Positions 1 to 5,504 of a stretch of DNA of 5,504 nt are shown one piece after another; positions within the stretch are counted from its first letter, which is position 1; each line of letters begins with the position of its first letter. The stretch is from an uncultured Nitrospinaceae bacterium (GTDB lineage: Bacteria > Nitrospinota > Nitrospinia > Nitrospinales > VA-1), in contig CALJGH010000044.1 of assembly GCA_938073925.1 (NCBI GenBank), positions 1 through 5,504 on the forward strand. The letters are read 5' to 3'. Both the position numbers and the translations under genes were made by a program. Under the pieces are notes generated by a model. The model was not told the DNA's origin. It was given only the letters and a program-made list of their open reading frames with translations, and searched no databases.

Positions 1-918
1 TAGAAAACTTTGTTGCTTGTAATCCTGATAAGTAGACTTAATAGTTTCTATTTTGCTCAACGAATTTTTATGAGCCGGATTTAAAGTCAGGATATAACCC
101 CAGATGGAAATCTCCTTATTAACAATTTCGGTAAGAGGGGCGACCACGACCATAAGGTTTTTACCTTGAGTCATTTGAATTTCCGTTACACCTTCACCAT
201 CTATGCTTTTTTGGATTAAGTCGCCATAATTAAACTCAGTGGCGGGGGAAAGGAGGGTGGAGTCAATTTTTGAGACTATTTTTTTTAAGTTGTTGTCATA
301 AAGTATTATCCCCGCTAAATCATATTCCGCAACTTTCTCTTGAATTAGAGTTTGTAAGCGCTTGCGATTTACTTTCAGGTAAAGCTTTTCGCTTTTTATG
401 AAATGCTCAAGATTTTTTGTTTTTGAATGGGCTCGGCCTTCTAATTCCGAGTAATAATCCCGAGCGATATCCATGGAGTATTGCAGAGTTTGCTCTGTCC
501 TTAAGTTGAACCAGTTTCCTATGCTGAACGTGAACAACTTACTGGCAACCATAAATAATAGAATGGATGGAACTAGTGCTAGAATTAAAAAAGCAATTAT
601 CAATTTGGTCTGGAACTTCGAACCGATTATTTTGCTTTTTCGTTCGTTATATACTTTTAGCAGGTTCCGTATTATCAATATGATCAGGACAAATAGTAGG
701 ATTATAATGATATTGAATACGGCAAGAACGAGAATATTGTTTGCGATGGATGCGTTTGCCTTAGCTTCCAGAAAATAATTCTCGACAAGTGTTGAAGCAA
801 TTAAAGCTACGATTACACCAAAAATGGTATAGGTGGTACGTTTGCGTTTCTGCCTTAAATGTTTTTCTTCTGGGGGTGTATAGGGTGGAAGACTACTTGT
901 TAAAAGATCGGATGACAT
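1..918 (-). CDS. ntrY: NtrY-like sensor histidine kinase, N-terminal part (3' end beyond left edge)
   Basis: Reading leftwards from ATG 918 gives 306 codons open to the window edge. Visible: a short cytoplasmic basic N-terminus (residues 1-28), two hydrophobic helices at about 29-45 and 60-84, a basic linker ending in SKFQTKL (100-106), a third helix at about 105-126 (AFLILALVPSILLF), then a soluble sensor segment from about 127 to 306 beginning with NWFNLRTEQTL. The linker, third helix and NWF...AxxYY stretch match the NtrY family of nitrogen-regulation-type kinases. In that family a final helix, HAMP, PAS and HisKA/HATPase domains follow; they would lie off the left edge, so no catalytic residue is seen here. 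The start is supported by an AAGGAAAGG Shine-Dalgarno sequence 9 bases upstream and overlaps the DUF4390 gene by 26 bases. The signal sensed cannot be deduced. Family assignment is good; true orthology to NtrY, as opposed to another NtrY-like kinase, is uncertain. Confidence 0.85.
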   Translation of the reverse strand, partial: MSSDLLTSSLPPYTPPEEKHLRQKRKRTTYTIFGVIVALIASTLVENYFLEAKANASIANNILVLAVFNIIIILLFVLIILIIRNLLKVYNERKSKIIGSKFQTKLIIAFLILALVPSILLFMVASKLFTFSIGNWFNLRTEQTLQYSMDIARDYYSELEGRAHSKTKNLEHFIKSEKLYLKVNRKRLQTLIQEKVAEYDLAGIILYDNNLKKIVSKIDSTLLSPATEFNYGDLIQKSIDGEGVTEIQMTQGKNLMVVVAPLTEIVNKEISIWGYILTLNPAHKNSLSKIETIKSTYQDYKQQSFL

Positions 919-1585
919 CTCTAGATACCTTTCCTTCTCTTGTTCTCGACTTCTTGTCTGCGGCTTGCTTTGAAAGCTCTAATTCCGGGTCAATAGATAA
1001 AGGTGAGGTTTGAGCCCAGGAAGTCTCGAAGTCGCTGAAGGGGACAAAAAAGAAAATGTAATTAAAGGGGAACCAAAAGCGGTCCGTTTCCAAGTCTGCC
1101 TTAACACGTACATAGTATTTCTCATCAGGATTCAAACGAAATATAGGTGCAATGGGAATATCTTTCAAAGTCAGCATAAGCTTTTGGTATCGTGAAATTT
1201 TATGAGTCATCACTTTTCTGCGGACATTTTTACCCACCTCTGAAAACCGGTAGGCTTTTTTTAGGGGATCGAATTGAATTTTGTGTCTGATGGTGTTTGA
1301 ACTGACCAGACTGTCAACCCATGCTGTATTTTCTTTCCGCAGTTCTATTTTAAAGGTAAACCCCATTGGTACACCGCTTTCAATGGCTTCTAAAATTTTT
1401 TCCGTAAATCCATCAATCAGGCGGGCGTTCATCACCACATAATTTCCTTTTGTGGCGACACCAATATTTACAATATTCGGAGATTCGGCAAATGCAGAAG
1501 GGCTGGGAGCCAGAACGAACAGCAAAAAACCTAGAATGAAAGCAGGACTAAGTCGTTTGATTTTTGAAATAATTAAATGTCTCAA
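893..1585 (-). CDS. DUF4390 family secreted/envelope protein
   Basis: A 230-residue protein with a Sec signal peptide: basic start (KIKR), hydrophobic core at about 14-26, and a likely signal peptidase I cut after AFA at residue 33. It should act outside the inner membrane. The rest resembles DUF4390 (recalled from family knowledge): an early GF near 59-60, the core SGVPMGFTFKIEL (70-82), W89 and D91, a D-P-L-x-K-x-Y segment (106-112), an Arg/Lys-rich middle, a Tyr-Val-Arg-Val strand (158-161), and F186-E-T-S-W190 near the end. The last 30 residues are charged and probably disordered. The biochemical role of this family is unknown. Its members often sit directly upstream of an NtrY-type kinase, as here, so a role in envelope sensing with that kinase is a reasonable inference. 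The start is TTG, chosen because no ATG occurs before residue 52 and a GAGGAAGGA sequence precedes it. The gene overlaps the epimerase by 38 bases and the kinase by 26. Confidence 0.85.
   Translation of the reverse strand: MRHLIISKIKRLSPAFILGFLLFVLAPSPSAFAESPNIVNIGVATKGNYVVMNARLIDGFTEKILEAIESGVPMGFTFKIELRKENTAWVDSLVSSNTIRHKIQFDPLKKAYRFSEVGKNVRRKVMTHKISRYQKLMLTLKDIPIAPIFRLNPDEKYYVRVKADLETDRFWFPFNYIFFFVPFSDFETSWAQTSPLSIDPELELSKQAADKKSRTREGKVSRDVIRSFNK
928..936 (-). promoter_or_regulatory. Shine-Dalgarno site of the NtrY-like gene
   Basis: The minus strand reads AAGGAAAGG, then nine bases, then ATG at 918. The site lies inside the last codons of the DUF4390 gene, so ribosomes finishing that gene pass over it. 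It decides the start of the sensor kinase. Confidence 0.65.
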
Positions 1586-2471
1586 GAAGTCCTTCCTCTA
1601 CGGAAACACCAGGTTTCCAGCCAAACCTTTTCAGCAGTTTCCCGCTGTCAATTACACTTCTTTTCTGCTCGCCTTTTCTAGCGGGGCCATACTCAATCGA
1701 AGTGGCTATTACTGAAGCTTTTACAAGACATTGGGTTAAAAAATTAACGCTGGTTTCTTTTCCTGTACCTACATTAAACATTCCGGTACATTCCAGGTTT
1801 AATGCAATTATATTGGCCTTAACAATATCCTGAACATATACAAAATCTCGTGTTTGTTCTCCATCACCATTAATAATTGGCTGTTGGCTTTTCAGTAAAC
1901 GTTCGCAAAAAATTGCCACCACACCTGCTTCTCCATGTGGATTCTGGTGCGGCCCATATACGTTGCTATAACGTAATACGGTCGTGTTCAGGCCATGCTG
2001 CGTGCCAAAATAATTAATGTACTTTTCCGCGCAAAACTTTGATATCGCGTAGGGACTCAAAGGCTGGCATGGATGCTCTTCGCTTGCGGGAAAGGTTTTT
2101 TGCTCGCCATACATTGCTCCTCCCGTTGAAGCGAATATAAATTTTTCAACATTTAATGTTACAGCCTTTTGTAGGAGTTGTAAAGTGCCAATAATATTGG
2201 AGTTAGCGTCAAATAGAGGATCAGAAACTGATGCTGAAACAGAAATTTGAGCCGCGTGGTGATTAATGACTGTGATTTTCTCTTTTTCGAGTATAGTTTT
2301 CACTTCGGGTGAATGAATATCCAGATGGTAAAATTTAGCCTTGGGGTTTACCAATTTCATTTCCCCGGATGACAGGTTATCGATGACAATAACATCATGC
2401 CCCCCATCAATATAAGCGTTCACAATATGCGAACCTATGAAACCGGCACCCCCTGTTACCAGAATTTTCAT
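1548..2471 (-). CDS. GalE-like NAD-dependent sugar-nucleotide epimerase/dehydratase (extended SDR)
   Basis: A complete 307-residue cytosolic enzyme of the extended short-chain dehydrogenase family. Visible: the NAD-binding glycine motif GGAGFIG (7-13), D31 at the end of strand 2 for the adenosine ribose, D51-I-H after strand 3, HHAAQ (71-75), the active-site strand FASTGGAMYG with S115/T116, the catalytic pair Y141 and K145 in YAISK, RYSNVYGP (168-175), and GDGEQTRDFVYVQDI (202-216), which lines the nucleotide-sugar site. Length and motifs fit UDP-glucose/UDP-N-acetylglucosamine 4-epimerase-type proteins. The GG in the active-site loop is typical of the short bacterial/archaeal GalE-like group, in which Thr can replace the catalytic Ser. 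The exact sugar cannot be assigned; a dehydratase or a GDP/dTDP-sugar enzyme remains possible. It probably supplies a precursor for surface polysaccharide, although no glycosyltransferase is in the window. The start ATG overlaps the mutS stop as ATGA and has AAGGA nine bases upstream. Confidence 0.9.
   Translation of the reverse strand: MKILVTGGAGFIGSHIVNAYIDGGHDVIVIDNLSSGEMKLVNPKAKFYHLDIHSPEVKTILEKEKITVINHHAAQISVSASVSDPLFDANSNIIGTLQLLQKAVTLNVEKFIFASTGGAMYGEQKTFPASEEHPCQPLSPYAISKFCAEKYINYFGTQHGLNTTVLRYSNVYGPHQNPHGEAGVVAIFCERLLKSQQPIINGDGEQTRDFVYVQDIVKANIIALNLECTGMFNVGTGKETSVNFLTQCLVKASVIATSIEYGPARKGEQKRSVIDSGKLLKRFGWKPGVSVEEGLLETFNYFKNQTT
1590..1598 (-). promoter_or_regulatory. Shine-Dalgarno site supporting the TTG start of the DUF4390 gene
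   Basis: The minus strand reads GAGGAAGGA followed by CTTC and then TTG at 1585. The GAGG part is nine bases from the start codon, a normal spacing. Without it the TTG call would be weak, because no ATG is available before the signal peptide. It lies inside the 3' end of the epimerase gene. Confidence 0.6.
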
Positions 2472-5125
2472 TTATGGTTTTCCTTCATAAATTTAGCTAA
2501 CTCGAAAAGAGTATCCAGTGCCTGTTTAGGAGACATCTCGTTAGGATCTATTTGGCGTATTTTCTGGATTAATGGGTTTTCAGGTTCAGGAAATAATCCT
2601 AATTGCCCAGATGAAGATACGCTGTCCTTTTTATCCGACCTTGAAATTTTTGGAACACCAACTTCATCAAATTCACTTTGCTCCAGATTAAAAAGGACCT
2701 CATTGGCTCGATCGAGAACTTGTTTGGGCAATCCGGCCAGTCGTGCCACTTGAATACCATAGCTTTTATCTGCTCCACCAGAAATAATTTTTCTGAGAAA
2801 AATTATTTCATCATTCCATTCTTTGACTTGGATATTAAAATTTTTGACACCCGGGAGAACTCGCGATAAATCTGTCAATTCATGGTAATGGGTTGCGAAC
2901 AATGTCTTAGGTCCTCCTTCTTGGTCTGTCCCATGCAAATATTCAACAATTGACCAGGCAATGCTAATGCCATCAAAGGTGCTTGTTCCCCTGCCAATTT
3001 CATCGAGAATAATCAGGCTCTGTGAAGTGGCGTTATTGAGGATATTTGCGGTTTCATTCATTTCGACCATGAAAGTCGATTGACCTTTTAACAAATGATC
3101 CTGTGCTCCCACACGTGAGTAGATGCGATCGGTGATTCCCATACGGACTTGCTCGGCAGGAACAAAACTGCCTATTTGCGCCATCAGGCAGATCAATGCG
3201 ACTTGTCTGAGGTAGGTGGATTTGCCTGCCATATTTGGTCCCGTAATGATCATAATTTGCTGATCGTGAGTATCCAAACAGGTGTCATTGGGGATGAACC
3301 GGTTGCCAGGATCGATCTGTTCGATCAATGGATGTCTACCATTTTTAATATCCAGGACAGGATCTTTAAGGATTTCTGGGTGACAATAATTATTTCGGTG
3401 CGCGATTTCTGCAAAGGAGATCAAGGCATCGACTTCACTTATAATGCTCGCCATTTTCTGAATTTGCTGTCCAGCAGATGAAACTTTATGGCGAACCTCT
3501 TCAAACAGGTTTTGCTCTAGTTCCACCATTTTTTCTTCTGCCTGCGTTACTTCCTCTTCATATTCTTTTAGTTTGGGAGAGATAAATCTTTCGGCATTTA
3601 CCAGAGATTGTTTGCGAATGTATTCTTTTGGAACGCGATCCGCGTGTTTTTTGGTGACCTCGATATAATATCCGTAGATTTTATTGAAGCCAATTTTTAA
3701 GACGGGAATACCCGTTCTTTCTTTTTCTTCAGTCTCGAGAGAAGCGATCCAACTTTTTCCTTTTCGGGAGATATCTTTGAGTCGGTCGAGTTCAGCATCG
3801 CAACCTTGCTTGATTAAATTTCCTTCTTTAAGGCTCAAGGGGGGATCGTCAATAATTTTTTTTTCGATTAGATCGTATAATTCCCCTAGATTGTCCCACC
3901 TTTCGAGATAGGCGGAAAGTCGGTGAGGCTCACATTTCTCCAAAGCTTTATAAAGATCGGGGAAAGTGCCTATAGAATATTTGAGGGAGACTAAATCTCT
4001 TGCATTGCAAACAGAAAGTGTGATCTTCCCCAATAATCTTTCCAAATCAAATATCTTTTTTAATAGATCGCGAGTTTCTTGTCTATTTAACGGTAGAGAT
4101 TTAAATATGGATACGATTTCGAGGCGCGCTTTTATTTTTTCGGAGTCGATAAGAGGTTTAATGATCCATTCGCGAATCCGTCGGGCGCCCATCGGTGTGC
4201 AGGATTCATCTATTAAGTTTAGTAAAGAGTTTTTTCGTGTTCCTTCGCTGGATTGAATCAGTTCTAGACTGGTTACTGTGGATTGATCCAATGCCATATA
4301 ATCATGAGTATAAAAAGGGCTGATAGAATTTATATGCTCCAGAGCCGATTTTTGTGTTTCATGAAGGTAGTGGATCAATGCCCCCGCAGCCGATATGCCA
4401 TGATTCATATTTTCACACCCAAACCCTTCCAGAGACTGAGTTTTAAAGTGACTTAAGAGGTTTCTAACGGCTTCACTATGGGAGTAAGTCCAGTCTTCCC
4501 AGCTATGGAGAAAGGGGTCTCCTACAGGTAACCAGGGCTTGGGTTGATCCATTAAGGTTTCTGGGATGAGAATTTCTTTGGGGGCTAGCTTCAGTAATTC
4601 ATCTGCCAAGGGTGAACCTGTCTTATCATCATTGAACTGAGTTATCTTAAAAGCTCCGGTGGACACATCCAGAGCTGCTAATCCAACTTCAGTCTTGGAA
4701 ATAAAAATGGAAACGATAAGCTGATCGGATTTTGGATCGAGCATATGATCATCCAAAACGGTTCCGGGAGTTATGATTCGAACCACTTCCCGCTTGACCA
4801 AACCTTTGGCGAACTTGGGGTCCTCAGTTTGTTCACAAAGAGCTACTTTTTTTCCAGCTTTTAAAAGTTTTGTAATATAGAGATTGGATGAATGATGCGG
4901 AATACCGCACATGAGAACTGGATTGGTCTGGTTTTTATTTCTCGAGGTGAGCGTTATTTGCAAAATTTGGGATGCTATTTTCGCATCCTCGTTAAACATT
5001 TCATAGAAGTCACCCATCCGAAAAAACAGGATGGAGTCGGGATGGTCTTTTTTGATCCCGTGATATTGTTGCATCATAGGAGTTTCCTCCTGCTTGACTC
5101 GTTGACTTTTTGCAGAAACGACCAT
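2468..5125 (-). CDS. mutS: DNA mismatch repair protein MutS
   Basis: A full-length 885-residue MutS, slightly longer than the E. coli protein. It binds mismatches and small loops as a dimer and recruits MutL in an ATP-dependent way. Visible in order: TPMMQQY (15-21); the mismatch-reading Phe-x-Glu F40/E42 in MGDFYEMF; the connector domain (about 130-260); core/lever helices; the clamp with YGYYIEVTK (484-492) and SLVNAERFISPKL (507-519); and the ATPase domain with Walker A GPNMAGKST (629-637), GQSTFMVEM (681-689), Walker B/D-loop LIILDEIGRGTSTFDG (704-719) and the THYHE His loop (745-749). Near the C-terminus is QLGLF (841-845), a canonical beta-clamp binding motif, and then the SPKQALDTLFEL helix-turn-helix tail. 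All key residues are present, so it should be active. ATG 5125 follows the HIT stop by nine bases and has no obvious Shine-Dalgarno sequence; it is preferred because homologs carry residues before TPMMQQY. An internal start at 5077 is possible. Confidence 0.98.
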   Translation of the reverse strand: MVVSAKSQRVKQEETPMMQQYHGIKKDHPDSILFFRMGDFYEMFNEDAKIASQILQITLTSRNKNQTNPVLMCGIPHHSSNLYITKLLKAGKKVALCEQTEDPKFAKGLVKREVVRIITPGTVLDDHMLDPKSDQLIVSIFISKTEVGLAALDVSTGAFKITQFNDDKTGSPLADELLKLAPKEILIPETLMDQPKPWLPVGDPFLHSWEDWTYSHSEAVRNLLSHFKTQSLEGFGCENMNHGISAAGALIHYLHETQKSALEHINSISPFYTHDYMALDQSTVTSLELIQSSEGTRKNSLLNLIDESCTPMGARRIREWIIKPLIDSEKIKARLEIVSIFKSLPLNRQETRDLLKKIFDLERLLGKITLSVCNARDLVSLKYSIGTFPDLYKALEKCEPHRLSAYLERWDNLGELYDLIEKKIIDDPPLSLKEGNLIKQGCDAELDRLKDISRKGKSWIASLETEEKERTGIPVLKIGFNKIYGYYIEVTKKHADRVPKEYIRKQSLVNAERFISPKLKEYEEEVTQAEEKMVELEQNLFEEVRHKVSSAGQQIQKMASIISEVDALISFAEIAHRNNYCHPEILKDPVLDIKNGRHPLIEQIDPGNRFIPNDTCLDTHDQQIMIITGPNMAGKSTYLRQVALICLMAQIGSFVPAEQVRMGITDRIYSRVGAQDHLLKGQSTFMVEMNETANILNNATSQSLIILDEIGRGTSTFDGISIAWSIVEYLHGTDQEGGPKTLFATHYHELTDLSRVLPGVKNFNIQVKEWNDEIIFLRKIISGGADKSYGIQVARLAGLPKQVLDRANEVLFNLEQSEFDEVGVPKISRSDKKDSVSSSGQLGLFPEPENPLIQKIRQIDPNEMSPKQALDTLFELAKFMKENHK
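2481..2485 (-). promoter_or_regulatory. Shine-Dalgarno site of the epimerase gene
   Basis: AAGGA on the minus strand lies nine bases before ATG 2471, inside the last codons of mutS. Together with the ATGA stop/start overlap it points to coupled translation of the epimerase after mutS. Confidence 0.6.
2781..2809. repeat. Perfect 13-bp inverted repeat with 3-base loop inside mutS
   Basis: The plus strand reads GAAATAATTTTTC, then TGA, then its exact reverse complement GAAAAATTATTTC. It lies in the ATPase part of mutS, over codons 773-782 (EIIFLRKIIS). The arms are AT-rich and neither strand has a following T-run, so it is not a standard intrinsic terminator. Its function is unknown. Confidence 0.75.
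3856..3864 (-). repeat. Nine-A homopolymer in mutS coding sequence
   Basis: On the coding strand, codons 421-424 (GAA AAA AAA ATT, Glu-Lys-Lys-Ile) form an unbroken run of nine A. A slip of one base here would truncate MutS before the ATPase domain that begins near residue 600. The reading frame is intact in this sequence. Confidence 0.8.
5078..5091 (-). promoter_or_regulatory. Hairpin holding a strong internal Shine-Dalgarno sequence before mutS codon 17
   Basis: The minus strand reads AGGAG-GAAA-CTCCT, a perfect 5-bp stem with a GNRA-type loop, followed at once by ATGATG (5077-5072), which encodes Met17-Met18 of the long MutS. AGGAGG lies eight bases from the first of these ATGs, an ideal spacing, whereas the upstream ATG 5125 has no clear ribosome site. 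It may be an alternative or even the main start, with the hairpin able to mask it. It may also be only a by-product of the conserved codons for QEETPMM. Confidence 0.4.
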
Positions 5126-5134
5126 TCTATTTAA

Positions 5135-5504
5135 TTACAAATTCAGGTTTTTAAAATGAGGCTTTAGTTTTTCGTAGGTGGACCGTAGGTGTTCGGGATG
5201 AACTTTAACCTCGCCAAGTACTGGCATAAAATTGGTGTCTCCTGACCAGCGCGGGACAATGTGGCAATGAATGTGTTCGTCGTAGCCCGCTCCCGCTGCT
5301 TTGCCAATGTTATAACCTATATTGAAACCATCTGGGTCACTGACGGCCCTCAAAATTTTGATACACTCATGAGTCAATTGGTTGACTTCAAATTTTTCAG
5401 AATCATTTTGCTTAGTGATACAGCCAATGTGCCGATAGGATGAAACCATAAGATGCGCACAGTTATAAGGAAAAATATTCATTATTACGAATGAATGTTT
5501 TCCT
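5135..5504 (-). CDS. HIT-family protein, Ap4A phosphorylase/hydrolase-like (5' end beyond right edge)
   Basis: The frame is open to the right edge: before ATG 5482 it continues in frame as GKHSFVI, which matches the usual lead-in of this family (xGxxxFVIxNxFPYNxxHLMV). The ATG at 5482 is therefore an internal Met and about 40 N-terminal residues are missing; in relatives these often hold a CxFC zinc motif. The visible 122 residues contain FPYNCAHLMVSSYRHI, then GFNIGYNIGKAAGAG, and the histidine triad HIHCHIV at 5255-5275, whose middle His (5269-5267) is the expected nucleophile. PRW-SGDTNFMPVLGEVKV follows. This tail is typical of the mycobacterial Rv2613c-like Ap4A phosphorylase group; a general nucleotidyl hydrolase is the alternative. 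It is probably a cytosolic enzyme removing dinucleoside polyphosphates. Its stop is nine bases before mutS, so the two are likely co-transcribed. Confidence 0.9.
   Translation of the reverse strand, partial: GKHSFVIMNIFPYNCAHLMVSSYRHIGCITKQNDSEKFEVNQLTHECIKILRAVSDPDGFNIGYNIGKAAGAGYDEHIHCHIVPRWSGDTNFMPVLGEVKVHPEHLRSTYEKLKPHFKNLNL

Noticed and set aside
279..286. Eight-A run in the NtrY-like gene as a phase-variation tract
   Set aside because: It is shorter than the mutS tract, is formed by ordinary Leu-Lys-Lys-Ile codons in an AT-rich gene, and has no supporting context.
473..1195. Plus-strand open frames at 473-778, 789-1013 and 1010-1195
   Set aside because: They lie antisense to the NtrY-like and DUF4390 genes, whose translations show family motifs. 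The plus frames give no recognisable domain.
1452..2753. Plus-strand open frames at 1452-1715 and 2397-2753
   Set aside because: They are antisense to the epimerase and to the ends of DUF4390 and mutS, with low-complexity translations and no matching family; they are shadows.
2781..2809. Intrinsic terminator within mutS
   Set aside because: The stem is perfect but AT-rich, and neither strand has a T-run after it, so it was kept only as an unexplained inverted repeat.
3702..3715. 5-bp inverted repeat ACGGG/CCCGT in mutS
   Set aside because: A stem of this size is expected by chance several times in a window of this length.
5014..5034. 6-bp inverted repeat CCATCC/GGATGG with a 9-base loop near the mutS start
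   Set aside because: It is short, overlaps highly conserved codons (SILFFRMG), and such repeats are expected by chance.
5126..5134. Promoter between the HIT gene and mutS
   Set aside because: The gap is only nine bases and no -35/-10 pair could be recognised in it; shared transcription is simpler.
2678..5443. Other plus-strand open frames across mutS and the HIT gene (2678, 3149, 3684, 3966, 4892, 5261)
   Set aside because: All are antisense to strongly conserved minus-strand coding sequence and have no motifs of their own.

Overview
The window is an AT-rich (roughly 40% GC by eye) bacterial segment in which every supportable gene lies on the minus strand. It reads right to left as one closely packed, apparently co-transcribed cluster: a HIT-family nucleotide hydrolase/phosphorylase (its 5' end lies beyond the right edge), the mismatch-repair ATPase MutS, a GalE-like NAD-dependent sugar-nucleotide epimerase, a secreted DUF4390 protein, and the N-terminal half of an NtrY-like membrane sensor kinase that runs off the left edge. 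There is no intergenic space above about 10 bases, no plus-strand gene, and no RNA gene, mobile element or CRISPR array.

Region by region: 5135-5504 HIT protein; a 9-base gap; 2468-5125 mutS; a 4-base ATGA overlap; 1548-2471 epimerase; a 38-base overlap; 893-1585 DUF4390 (TTG start); a 26-base overlap; 1-918 NtrY-like kinase. Three of the four junctions overlap and each of those downstream starts has a good Shine-Dalgarno sequence inside the preceding gene, which suggests translational coupling. No promoter or terminator is visible, so the transcript probably starts beyond the right edge and continues past the left edge, where the HAMP/kinase part of the sensor should be. A partner NtrX regulator could follow it.

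The DUF4390-NtrY pairing is familiar in Proteobacteria and related Gram-negative phyla. The signal peptide and the three-helix NtrY membrane region also fit a Gram-negative envelope. The low GC, the Rv2613c-like HIT protein and this gene order would fit a deltaproteobacterial-type or Nitrospinota-type lineage, but that placement is only an inference. The genes do not form one obvious pathway: they combine DNA repair (MutS), nucleotide metabolism (HIT), surface-sugar synthesis (epimerase) and envelope/nitrogen-type signalling (DUF4390 + NtrY).

I see no clearly new biological system. The points most worth a second look are at sequence level. They are a perfect 13-bp inverted repeat inside the mutS ATPase region, a strong Shine-Dalgarno sequence folded into a GAAA-capped hairpin just before an internal mutS ATG pair, and a nine-A tract in mutS that could act as a frameshift hotspot.
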